A DNA stretch of 64,000 nt from Laburnicola sp. R22_1 (taxonomy: Eukaryota > Ascomycota > Dothideomycetes > Pleosporales > Didymosphaeriaceae), in contig JACONQ010000001.1 of assembly GCA_014281115.1 (NCBI GenBank), positions 4,030,001-4,094,000 on the forward strand, read 5' to 3'. The position numbers and the translations under genes were made by a program. Shown in pieces: positions 35,359-45,431 of the stretch (its first letter is position 1; the number at the start of each line of letters is the position of its first letter). A model generated the notes under the pieces. The model saw nothing but the letters and a program-made list of their open reading frames with translations. It was not told the origin of the DNA and did no database searches.

Positions 35359-36352
35359 CTTTGTATAGGCACGCACGATCTCGACCGATTGAAAAAAAGT
35401 TCTCATCTTTGTTCATACCAGTACGCGTTGGCTATGTCGATATTACCATGAACGACCGCATAGTGGCGCTCACTCGATGGCTAAATCGCCTAGAAATGTG
35501 CACTACTAGAGGAAGGAAAAGTGACGACGGTAGTCTTGTCGATAAGGCGTACTATATGTGCACACGCATATCTGGTGCTGAGGTCAGGCTTGTTATAACG
35601 GACTGGCGTGTTCGGTCATGAGCAGGGTGCGTATGCGATGAGATGGAATGGTATATCACTCACTGTATACGGCACAGCGACCGTGATGAATGCTGCGTAT
35701 CTGTCTTCTTTTATCGTCTGCGCTCCGTGGGTGGAGGTAGAAAGAGGGCTAGGTACCTTATGGTGTCATTGAGATTCTAAGTGTATAGGATGGTAGGTAG
35801 CTCAATAACTACCTCACCTTGTGTATTGGCTATTGTTATTGATTGGTCAAGTAGAGAGGAGGAGCAGCTATACGGCGGCCCCGCGCACGGTCTAGTAGCT
35901 GGTACAAAAGGTAGTCTGTAGATGGGTTGGCAGTCCCGATCTTGATCTCTATCGCGATCCCGCTTATATTAGGCGTCTGGTGTTTTAGGTTTTAGAGTAG
36001 GCTGGGTAGTAGGTACGTACCGTGGAGCAGGGAGCAGGGATGGGCTTGGACTGGGTGACTGGATAGTTGAACTTGAGAGTTGAGAGTTGAGGCCCAGGGC
36101 CTACATAGAGGTGGTGAGGTAGGTATCTTGGACATACAGCAGACATCTGTGATTACTAGCTAGTATTCATCATCAGTAACGGCATGGAAAAAACCGTCTT
36201 CCGCAGCATATATCTCACTTGAGATGGGAAGCAGGCAACTAGATAACTCTCCACGCAATACATGGTATGTGGTAGTATTGAAACCCCAGACATTAGAGTA
36301 CTAGCTAGCTATTCATTCATCACGGGGATACCAAGGTACCCCACCCACGCGC
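35359..36352. other. Intergenic, about 1 kb
   Basis: Between the 3' ends of the GT90 gene and of the minus-strand gene at 36353. Direct tandem snatches such as GAGTTGAGAGTTGAG (about 36070) and several TAGGTA motifs are seen. No gene. Confidence 0.4.
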
Positions 36353-37408
36353 TCACGCTTCCTCCTCACGCCCCGCAATAGTCGCTGACCCCCCACCCCT
36401 CGCCTCAGCAATAACCTGCGTGCCCAACACCTCCCCGGTACTCATACTCTTAAACACCCCACTAACAGCCACCAGCCCCCCAAACGGCTCATACACATAC
36501 TCCTCCTCCCACACCTGCTCCCCCTTATACACCACGCTCTCATTGAAGCCATTAAACCGCATATCCGTAGCGTACGAGCCTACGACTCTGGAGTCGGAGA
36601 TGCGCCCGTTGTTGTCGAGGGATTGATCGACGAGGTCGCCGTTTTGCGCGAGGATGCGGTTCGTGTGCGTGTTGCCCGAGTAGTCGGCGATGGAGTAGAG
36701 GATGTTGTTTTCGAGGTGGAATTGGTGGAGGTCGAGGCTGCGTTTGTTGGAGGAGGGGGGTCGCGTCGCCTAGGTTGCGGATTAGACCTGAGGTGTCGTT
36801 TATGATGCTGCCGAGGCCGCTGCCGAGCTCAGCGATGATGGAGTTGAGGTCGATGGAGTTGAGGTCGATGGAGTTGAGGGTGTCGTTCTTGGGGGTTGGT
36901 CAGCAGGGCGCGGTGTCAGAGGAGGAGCGTGGGATTACTTACGATCATTAGGACGAGGTTGGCTAGGCGGGCTTCGAGGAGGATTTTTGCGGTGACGTTT
37001 TGGATGAGGAGGTTGACTCAGTCGATGGAGAGGTCGACGCCGGCATTGAAGGACAGTAGGGATAGCACTTGCGCATCGAGGTTGATCTTCGCTGTGAGGT
37101 TTTGCACTTCGATGTGAATTTCGCCCACGTGAACTGAAGCCTGCCCAGGTGGGCACATGTTAGTCATGTTAGTCATGTGCTTCGTGAGAGAGTGGAGAGT
37201 TGCGTACATTCAGGAACACGTCGGGTTCGGGCCATGAAGACGAGACGTTGTTGGATGTGTTTTCCGTCTCGTAGACCATGGCGAGTGGGTCGCCATCTTC
37301 TCTGATGTCAAGTTTGTAGCCCGTGTAGCCGTCATTGTCGTCGATCTGACAGAAAGATAGTATGGGCAGGAGGAGGAGTGTTAGGAAGGTGAGCAGTGAT
37401 GAAAACAT
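36353..37408 (-). pseudogene. Secreted protein paralog 1, nonsense plus frameshift
   Basis: Exons 37408-37208, 37140-36943 and 36887-36353. A signal peptide (MFSSLLTFLTLLLLPILSFC) is followed by PDVFLN, then HVGEIHIEVQNLTAKINLDA, a repeated amphipathic pattern, LENNILYSIADYSGN and a C-terminal YEPFGGLVAVSGVF block. It is clearly homologous in order and motif to the divergent neighbour at 37870. Function of this fungal family is unknown. Two lesions are seen: TGA at 37018-37020 (codon 108), and a run of six G at 36755-36760 where one fewer base restores the frame. With that base removed the three exons total exactly 311 codons. A triple 15-bp repeat (36841-36880) encodes three LNSID units. Confidence 0.72.
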
Positions 37409-37869
37409 CTTGACAATATATCTTGTGAAGGGAACGAGCGAACGCAGCTTCGAGCAGCCACGAAATATATCAGAATGAGCGAGCGAGGAGCCTGTCAGCC
37501 GAAAGTTGGTGGGGGACGAGCCGTTGTCAAAAGGTTCGGCTGAGATGTGCCTGCATGGATCCGCATGATTGTCAACTTGTGCCGGGACCTTGAGCAAAAA
37601 CAATTAAATTAAGGAGACCAATCGTTTTTCGAAAAACCTGGTTTCTGCACAAGAATTCCAAGGAGCGTGTGTCGTTTCCTGTAGCTACCCTAGCCTTGGT
37701 TACAGAACTGGGCTTTATCTGAAATTGGGGAACATGGGGAACATGATTTGCCATGGACCAGCACGCCAATGTGCCTGGTTAAATATTAGCATGGCCTTAA
37801 TTTTCGTGGGACCTTGCCTCGTTGCTTCCTCTCGTTACTGAACTCTTGCGGTCGCTGAAAGTCGCCAAC
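37409..37869. promoter_or_regulatory. Shared divergent intergenic region of the two paralogs
   Basis: This 461-bp gap separates the start codons of two oppositely transcribed paralogs, so it should contain both promoters. No specific element was identified. Confidence 0.5.
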
Positions 37870-38794
37870 ATGCCGTCCCTCCTTTCGTTTCGCATGCTTT
37901 TCCTCTTGTTGGCGTCTTTTGCGACTCAGATCATAGCGCAGTCTGCTACGTCGCCAACTGTACCGCCTACCCCCAGCTCAACTAGGGCACCAATCACGAA
38001 TGGAACGTCCACGACTCCGCCAGATGTCTCGACCACGTCAACACCTCCGGATGTGTATCTCAATGTTCCCGAATTGCACGTCGGACGCATTGAACTAGAC
38101 GTGGAGGAGCTCTAAGCTGATATCAACTTGAACACAAAGGTCGCTGGACTGGTAACCATCAACGCGGGAGTACAAGTCTCTGTGCAGAAGATCAACATCA
38201 CAATCGCCGACGTAGATGCACAGCTGCAGCTCGTCGTTCGTCTAGGCCATCTCGTCGACATTGTGGAGCGCGTCTTTGAATCCCTCGATCTGAACCCCCT
38301 ACTCATCGGCCTCATCAACAACGTAACCAACCTGGTCGGCGATGTTATCAGCGCAGTCGACGGTCTCCTCGGATCCGTTACCCAGGGCGGAAAGACGCTC
38401 AACTTCATAGTCGACAACCTGGGGAATATTGTGCAAGAGGTCGCTGGAGGTGCGGAGGGTGCACTGTCGCAAATCATTGGAAACTACCAGCAACGTATAT
38501 CTTCCCGAACAGGTTCCGTGACAGGTTCCGTGAACGTTTGGCTGACCGCGAATTCCAGATATGACGCAAGTCGGAGACATCAAACAGATAGGCCATGGTC
38601 TTATTCAGAAGACGTTCTCTTACGAACCCCTGAAGGCGCTGGTAGATATTGTCTTCAACGCAGCCGGGCAAGTCGTGCAGGCGACTGTGCAAAAGAAGAA
38701 TGGGGGTGGCTCGAGTTGGTCAACGGTTTCGTCATCAGCGACGGCAACGCCTGTGACACTGCCTGTCAGCACTGCGGTCAGCACATCGACCTAG
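37870..38794 (+). pseudogene. Secreted protein paralog 2 with in-frame TAA
   Basis: Exons 37870-38494 and 38559-38794 give an exact 287-codon frame apart from TAA at codon 82 (38113-38115). A signal peptide (MPSLLSFRMLFLLLASFATQ) is followed by a Thr/Ser/Pro linker. Then PDVYLNVPELHVGRIELDV, DINLNTKVAGLVTINAGVQV, LVVRLGHLVDIVERV and LNPLLIGLINNVTNLVGDVI lead to YEPLKALVDIVFNAAGQVV and a Ser/Thr-rich end. The stop sits where the alignment expects Gln (LEEL-stop-ADINL), so a CAA-to-TAA change is likely. This is the CpA context preferred by RIP. The rest of the frame is undamaged, so the lesion may be recent, a strain polymorphism, or read through. Confidence 0.75.
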
Positions 38795-38954
38795 TAAAGC
38801 TGTAGTGAGTGATAATATTAATCCATGCATGACGCAAACAATTCACCCGTGTCCGATTTCAAGCCATGGAAGGTGTTGAGCCCACTTCGGGTTTCACTCC
38901 TCCTGTCGGTTGACCTAGCTGGAGCGGACCTCGGGGAAGCGCGACAACCAACAT

Positions 38955-39212
38955 GTTTTTTTCGGGCGATATGTGACTCATAAGGAGCTGAACTAAAGTT
39001 CAACTAGATGCGTATATGCTACAACTATACTTCTATCACATGCGACTCTATCTTATACTTTGCGGGGAGCCGTAGATTGCAGGAGCAGATTGACAATTGT
39101 TGCAACCGACACGATTTTGTCGGTGGAAGCGGCCGAATTTTTTTTTTCGGGCGATATGTGACTCACAAGGAGCAGAACCAAAGTTTAACTAGATGCGCAT
39201 ATACCACCACTA
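38955..39212 (+). repeat. Tandem pair of a short dispersed repeat (185-bp period)
   Basis: Copy 1 (38955-39070) and copy 2 (from about 39131) share TTTCGGGCGATATGTGACTC and following sequence. Copy 2 is interrupted at 39212 by transposon C2 and resumes at 40996-41048. A divergent third copy lies at 50032-50137 on the minus strand. Confidence 0.75.
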
Positions 39213-40995
39213 AGCTAGCGGACCGGGTTTCGAGTCACCCGGGGTTTCAACTCACTGACCCGAAATCAGCCATCCACATGAAAATTGGGTTTATTCTCTT
39301 AACAGAGTTATAATTGCTACTCTGTACACATAGACTGAAGCGTTTGAGCTGCTGTTTTAGCTGCTACTCTTTCTGCAGCCTGTTCCCCAGCATTGCTCTC
39401 TTGTTGTGCCTTAAGAAGCCGTGAGGCCTGTATGGCAACTATAATTGTATCTATCTCTGCAAAGCGTTCATTTGGATTTACATGAACTTTCTTTTGTGGT
39501 TGTTGAGGCTTAAGAGCCTCAAGTTGACTATGAAGTCTCTTATTCTCTGTTTTAAACTGTGCTGCCCGTGTATTTACTACTGCAAGTGCCTTGCCCACTT
39601 TTTCAAAGAACTGATGAGTCTTGCGCCCAACACTCTCAACCTTGTGAAGCTGTCTCTAAGCTACAAAGACCGCACGAGGTCCGTAAGGAGTAGAGAGATA
39701 GTTCTGAGTAGGTTGAAGTTGATTCTGGGAAGGTGGCGTGATAGGTCTTTGAGATACCTAAGATAAGTTGACTACCTGGTCAATATTAAATGGACAGATA
39801 CCTGCAGTAGCCTATCCTGCTCGTATAACTCTCTTAGTGATTGCGCGCTCTCTTGCGTAATAATAAGCTGCAATAAAGCGCTCTTTTTTGATAGGCGCTG
39901 CGTTATTAAGATACAAGAGAGCCTGGATCTGCTGCTAGTAGAATCTCTTCACAACTGAGAATACTGAGAGATCTAGAGGCTGTAGGACATAAGAAGAATG
40001 AGCAGGCAGAAACAGAAGATAGACTTTGTTCTGTTTGCAGGCCTATAGGAATTCTAGGCTAATATAGCTGCTGTGGCTATCCAGAATTAGCATCCTCTAA
40101 CAATTGTGTAATGGAGCTGTCTTAGGCAGAAATACCCGCTGCAACTACTTAGCTCCTATTACATTTGATGTCCAGCCATTCTTAGAGGTTGTATAAAGCC
40201 AATTAGGAATTATCGCAGGAAACCAGGTACTCTGTAGGTTCTTCCCTTTGAATATGACTAAACAGCGCAGTTTCTTGCCTGTAGCCGACACGCACTCGAT
40301 TATTGATGCCTACTCGCGGTTCTCTGGCGACTGATGGTAAGCCTTCTTTTTCTGACTGTCTGCGAGTACTCTGGTGTTGGCACATACACCTAGGCCTTCC
40401 CAGTCTCATCTATATTCCATGTATCCTCAGCTCTTATACCCAGCCTCGTACGAGTCCTCTCAAAGAGCTCAAGAAACGCGCGTATCTGTGCTGGTGTTGC
40501 TCCCTCAGCTCGAGCAGCTTCAATCTTTCGACCTACAACAGATGCGACGCGTGCGTTGCGCTTAAGGAAGGCAGCCATCCAATGCTTGCCTACGGGTCTG
40601 TGGTCTCCATTCATCCGGAGGATTCGGTTCGCCATTTCTCGTGCGCGTGCGTGTGAGGGAGGAAAAGCTCGCGCGTCTTCTTCAAGTATCCATTGTACGA
40701 GAAAGTCCTCCTGCTCTGGAGCCAATCTTTGCTGGTATACGTGGCTGGTTTGGCTGTTCTGTGTGCCTCGTACACGAGCAGAGAACGTAGCTTGAGGGAT
40801 ATTGTAGGCCTTTGCAGCAGCTCTTTGACTCTAGAAAACACCAGCATTAAGATCGCGGATAGCTGCTTGGATAGATTCTTCACGGGTGTCCATTTTGGCA
40901 GTGTGGGTGGCGAGAAAACACGTGTTTTGATGAGGGTGTTGGGTTATGATGAGTGAGTTGAAACCCCGGGTGACTCGAAACCCGGTCCGCTAGCT
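39213..40995 (-). mobile_element. Pogo-like DNA transposon C2 (1783 bp)
   Basis: Inverted repeats of about 45 bp start AGCTAGCGGACCGGGTTTCG at 39213 and mirror at 40995. TA duplications flank it (39211-39212 and 40996-40997). GGGTTTC recurs 17 bp apart within the repeat (39225 and 39242). Transposase remnants on the minus strand match C1: EDFLVQWILEEDARAFPPSH, REMANRILRMNGD, VASVVGRKIE and NIDETGKA (40725-40390). The remainder toward 39317 is broken by stops. A tail fragment (39598-39317) is still open. The uninterrupted copy of the flanking repeat at 38955-39070 serves as an empty-site reference. Confidence 0.9.
39317..40890 (-). pseudogene. Decayed pogo-type transposase of C2
   Basis: The DNA-binding half and the first catalytic motif (NIDETGKA, with Asp) are open at 40725-40390. 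Frames before and after are split by TAG/TAA. The tail near 39598-39317 keeps a coiled-coil-like pattern. It is homologous to the C1 transposase. Confidence 0.7.
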
Positions 40996-41191
40996 TATAC
41001 TTCTATTATATGCGACTAGGTACCTTATACTTTGCTAGTGAGGGGAGCAGTAGCAATATTAAAAGGCAGTGTGCGCTGGCATGTCTCTAACAGCTGCATT
41101 CGACAACTACTATTCAGATAATAACTTATCCAGTTTATCATAGTAAGTTCAACCTTGACTTTGCTATACTCATTAACGCTCACACACAATA

Positions 41192-43325
41192 CCGTGGGTC
41201 ACCACCTGGTGCACGGCCCCACCTGGTGCACGGTTTCCAGATGCCCACACCCACAACTTTTGCAGCTGTAGAGTCGCATATATATTGTATTATCGCGAGA
41301 TTTTTTAGTGGAGGGCTTTTAAGGACCTATTTGATTGATTGGTAACGATAAACTACGTGCGACACCTCTGTGGGAGGCGTACTTTGCGGGTGCGCGTGGC
41401 AGGGCTGGGTGTAGGCACCACATCAACTACAGATGATATATCCACACCAACATCTTCTGTCTCCTTAGCGACTTGAGGAGGTGGTGCAAAGGCCTTTTGA
41501 CGGCGTCTATTACCCTTTTTGGAGAATTGTATATCTTGTTGGAGTTGCTTTTTGGCTTCGCGCGCGATCCTAGCTTCTTCGCGCTGCACGGCCTTCTCGC
41601 GCTGTTCTTGAAGGCGTATTTCTTTGGCCACCTCTCTCATGCGCTGCCTCTCTTCAAGCATAGTAGCCTTCTCCTGCTTCTGCTGCTCCCTACGCTTAAT
41701 CTCCTCGGACTTCTGTTGTTGTAGTAGCTGCTTGTTAGCATCCTTTTGTGCTTAGCGATCGCAGGCGTCCTTGACTTTAGATAGCGACTAGAATATAGCT
41801 CCACTATTATACTCCTATGGTGCCTTAAGTAATAGAGGCCTGCCACGTTGACAGCGCTTCTTCTCATTAACAAAGGCCCCTCTAAGTCGCTTGTTTTCAT
41901 GCTGGAGGAGCTGTTTTTGTACAGCCATCACGTGAATCGTCTAGCTTAGCTGTTAGGAGCGTCGATTGTAGATATCCTCCACTACCTAGCGCAGTAATCG
42001 CTCAATCTTTCTCCAATCTGAAGCGCTAAGTACGGAAGTAGTACTATCGCTTAATAAGGGCCTCTTAGTCTCCTCTATTTTAAACTTCTTAAGTATAGCC
42101 TCTAGGTCTAACGGCGAAAGCCCTATAACTTAAAAAGCCATTAAGATCGTCTTTTCCTTAAACGTTATATGCCACGCCTTATAGAACAAGCGGAAGAAGT
42201 CTCTTTTTGTAATCGCGGAGATGCCCTAGCAGCTATATATGAACTTAGAGAGCTCGTTTAAGTAGGCAGTTAATAGAGGCTTAAAAAGGCAGACGTTAAG
42301 CAGCTGCAAGGTGTGGGTAGCGTGGGGAGGATAGATGGCCAGAAGAATCCAATTGTCGTCGCAAAACTTGATAAACTCCATTAATATATGTGAGCTATGG
42401 CCGTTAAGGATAAGTAGACGATATGATTGTCTTGCCTTTGCTTTTGTTTCGCGATTAAACACCTATTCAAGCCATGAGAGCCCTAGCTTATTGTTAGTCT
42501 ATCTACTGGGCGATAAGGCGAAGAAGGTTTTATGCTCTATAGGGTCGAAATCTTAAAGCCATAAGTCTTGTATCTTACTAGAAACAGCCTAATAAATTAG
42601 CGCAGGCGTGAGATAGCTACTATTGGCGCAAATACAGACTATCGTAGTTATCTACTCCCTATTGCTGTCCTAGAGTGCTTGTTTCACGCCTCTGTGATCA
42701 TATCAATGGCGGGAGAACACGCGCTTCATTTTTGACAGCACCCCAATTAAGAAGCCCTTCTCATCCATATTGTAGATATTGCGAGCCTCGATATCGTACT
42801 AAGTTATCTTCTAGTCTAGGAGCTTAAAATATAGGGCGTATTTGAAGGCAGAGTCAGCTCTGTGGCGTATGGAATCGATGCCGGATGCCCATTGAGATAC
42901 AAGCTCAATGTGATGCCGCGCAATAAAGCGATTAACCTAGTTTTTTCCTGGCTCTTTTCCTGCTATTTCTGCTGCGAAATTCCGTATCATCTCCCTTGTA
43001 GGTGGTAGCCCTCGTACACAGAGCTTATCAATATATTGTACGAGCTCAGTTTCCTGTGTAGAGTTGAGAAGGCGCATATTATCGACTTTCTCCGCATAGC
43101 TGCCGATAACCCCACGGTGACGCTTCAACAGCAACGTTCAATCAACACCGTACTTTTTCGCAGTCTAAGTATAATTAGGCTTCTCTCCAAGCTTCAGCGA
43201 TTTTAACGACTCTAGGGCAGCCTCCATTGGGTGTATATTGGTGGTGTAAAGCGATTCTGAAAGTGCGGGAGATTTGGTGTTGGCCGTGCACGAGGTGGGG
43301 CCGTGCACGAGGTGGTGACCCACGG
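41192..43325 (-). mobile_element. Pogo/Fot-like DNA transposon B, degraded (2134 bp)
   Basis: The ends read CCGTGGGTCACCACCTGGTG from 41192 and its complement to 43325, with TA on both sides (41190-41191 and 43326-43327). ACCTGGTGCACG is repeated 17 bp apart (41204 and 41221), with the same GCCCC spacer as in element A. The minus strand contains a transposase related to that of A, split by many stops. Surviving pieces are the HTH/CENP-B region (43134-42937, ETELVQYIDKLCVRGLPPTR), a DDE piece (42462-42226, LILNGHSSHILMEF, with Asp replaced by Asn) and a charged tail (41661-41353). Stops often stand where A has CAG, suggesting RIP-type decay. Confidence 0.88.
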
Positions 43326-43329
43326 TATA

Positions 43330-45429
43330 CCGTGTTTCATCACCTGACGATCGGCCCCACCGGACGATCGATTTTCCGCCTCAACAGCCCAACTTCGGCA
43401 CCTTTTGCAACGCTCTATACAACGAATATGGCCGAATTAAGTGCTGCTCTTGACTATTTGAGCTCGCTGAGCATCTCTGAGAAGCCTAATTACACCAAAG
43501 TCGCTCAAAAATATGGCTGCGATCGCAATACGTTGTCGCGCCGGCATCGCAGGGTGCAGGGCACGCGCGACGCGCTGGCCGACAGCCAGCGCCTCCTCAA
43601 CACCCAACAGGAAACTGAGCTTCTACAATATATTAATGGCCTTTGCGAACGAGGATTACCCCCTACAAAGGAGATGATACGAAATTTCGCATCAGAAATA
43701 GCTGGGAAGCCTGCTGGCAAAAACTGGGTTGACCGATTTATACGACGCCACAAAGTCGACCTACTTTCCCACTGGACCTCTGGTATAGACGCCTCACGTA
43801 AACGCGCCGACTCTGCCTTCAAGTACGCCCTATATTTCGAGCTCCTACGTAAAAAGATTGAGCAGTATAACGTCGACAAGCGCCACATGTACAATATGGA
43901 TGAGAAGGGTTTCCTAATTGGGGTGCTGTCAAAAATGAAGCGTGTCTTCTCCCGACAGCGCTATGAGAGCGGCGGCATTAAACAAATGCTCCAGGACGGC
44001 AATCGCGAGTGGATTACAACGCTAGCATGTATTTGCGCTGATGGAAGCTCTCTTACGCCTTGCTTGATTTATCAAGCGCAGTCAAACAATATACAAGACA
44101 CCTGGTTACAAGATTTTGACGATTCCTTACACAAAGCTTTCTTTGCGGTATCACCAAGTGGATGGACGAACAACGATTTAGGCCTAGCATGGGTCAAACA
44201 GGTGTTTGACAGGGAGACTAAGGCAAAGGCGCGCCGCGATTATCGTCTACTACTCCTTGACGGCCATGGATCGCATGTTACAATGGAGTTTATTGACTAC
44301 TGCGATCAAAATAAGATCCTCCTGGCTATCTATCCACCTCATTCAACCCATACGCTCCAGCCGCTCGACGTCGCGCTATTCAAGCCTCTCAGCACTGCCT
44401 ACTCCGCTGAACTTACTGAGTACTTAGATAAGTGCCAGGGCCTCTCAAGAGTCACAAAGCGCGACTTCTTCGCTATGTTTGAGAGGGCCTGGCAGTGCTC
44501 CTTTCAAGAAAACACGATCTGCAGCGCCTTTAAGGCCACTGGCGTAGTGCCTTTCAACCCCCAAGTAATCCTTCAGCGCTTTAATAATATAGACCTAGAG
44601 CGGCCATCCTCAAGCGACAGCAGCTCTTCTGTACTTAGCGCTTCAGATTGGCGTAAAATTGAGAGACTCTTGCGCCAGGTTGTCTCTGATACTTACGCTG
44701 AGGGGTCCCGGCAGCTCTCCCGCACTATGCACTCAATTTCAGTGCGCAACACCCTCCTGAACCATGAAAATACGCGTTTACGAGAAGCGCTAGCCCAGAA
44801 GAAGCGCCCTACGCAAGGAAAGCCTCTACTGCTTGAACCACCTGCAGATTACGCTGGCGGCGCAATATTTTGGTCCCCCGCAAAGGTCAAGGAAGCTCGC
44901 CAACGCCAGGCACAAAAAGATCAGGAGGCAAAGGCTAAGGAGCAAGAGAAGGAGCAGAGGAAGGCTATCCAGGAGGAGCAGAGGCGTACAAAGGCTATAC
45001 AAGAGGAGGAGCGCGCCCAGGGCCCTGGCGTCAACCCAGGCGCTTCGGGCACCAAAAGCAAGGCCCCCAAAGGCATCCAAGAAGCTCCTCTCCCACTCCA
45101 AAACACCTCCAAGGTGACGCGCAAGGGCAAGGAGAAGGTTATTACGCCTCCTTTAATTGATGAGGAGGATGTAGAGTACAACTTTTCATCTGTTGTAGAT
45201 GTGGCGCCTACGCCAGCGCGTACACGCCGGGGTCGCTCTTTACGGCTCCCTGAGCGTTATCGCACCTAATAAAGTATCGCGATCGTCTCCTATGCCTCTC
45301 AAAAGCTCTCCACCAAAAAATCTGGCCTGTATACAATTTGTATTGCGTTGTACAGCTTCAAAAGTTGTACGCACGGACCCTGCCAAATCGATCGTCAGGT
45401 GGGGCCGATCGTCGGGTGATGAAACACGG
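43330..45429 (+). mobile_element. Pogo/Fot-like DNA transposon A2, structurally intact (2100 bp)
   Basis: Inverted repeats CCGTGTTTCATCACC... (from 43330) and the complement ending 45429, flanked by TA (43328-43329, 45430-45431). It holds one uninterrupted transposase gene. It abuts element B directly: B ends at 43325, followed by TATA and then A2. Ends, target duplication and open reading frame are all intact, so this is the only candidate autonomous element in the window. Confidence 0.95.
43428..45269 (+). CDS. Pogo/Fot-like DDE transposase, intact
   Basis: A single 613-residue exon. The open frame extends upstream beyond the element, but the first Met inside the element after the terminal repeat (43428) is the sensible start. 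An N-terminal psq-type helix-turn-helix (about residues 8-45, EKPNYTKVAQKYGCDRNTLS) is followed by a CENP-B-type HTH (about 58-115, ETELLQYINGLCERGLPPTK). The DDE_1 domain has Asp158 (YNMDEKGF), Asp278 (LLLDGHGSH) and Asp314 (TLQPLD), a DD35D spacing. The tail (about 500-545) is a highly charged Glu/Lys/Gln coiled-coil-like stretch. It would bind the terminal repeats and perform cut-and-paste transposition at TA. No missing key residue is visible. Confidence 0.93.
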   Translation: MAELSAALDYLSSLSISEKPNYTKVAQKYGCDRNTLSRRHRRVQGTRDALADSQRLLNTQQETELLQYINGLCERGLPPTKEMIRNFASEIAGKPAGKNWVDRFIRRHKVDLLSHWTSGIDASRKRADSAFKYALYFELLRKKIEQYNVDKRHMYNMDEKGFLIGVLSKMKRVFSRQRYESGGIKQMLQDGNREWITTLACICADGSSLTPCLIYQAQSNNIQDTWLQDFDDSLHKAFFAVSPSGWTNNDLGLAWVKQVFDRETKAKARRDYRLLLLDGHGSHVTMEFIDYCDQNKILLAIYPPHSTHTLQPLDVALFKPLSTAYSAELTEYLDKCQGLSRVTKRDFFAMFERAWQCSFQENTICSAFKATGVVPFNPQVILQRFNNIDLERPSSSDSSSSVLSASDWRKIERLLRQVVSDTYAEGSRQLSRTMHSISVRNTLLNHENTRLREALAQKKRPTQGKPLLLEPPADYAGGAIFWSPAKVKEARQRQAQKDQEAKAKEQEKEQRKAIQEEQRRTKAIQEEERAQGPGVNPGASGTKSKAPKGIQEAPLPLQNTSKVTRKGKEKVITPPLIDEEDVEYNFSSVVDVAPTPARTRRGRSLRLPERYRT

Positions 45430-45431
45430 TA

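Noticed and set aside
37018..37020. TGA as selenocysteine or programmed readthrough
   Set aside because: Ascomycete fungi are not known to use selenocysteine, no stem-loop was recognised, and a separate frameshift in the same gene favours decay.
43227..43427. N-terminal extension of the A2 transposase reading frame upstream of the element
   Set aside because: The frame is open but starts in element B and crosses the terminal repeat; copy A1 has no such flank. The start inside the element at 43428 is used.
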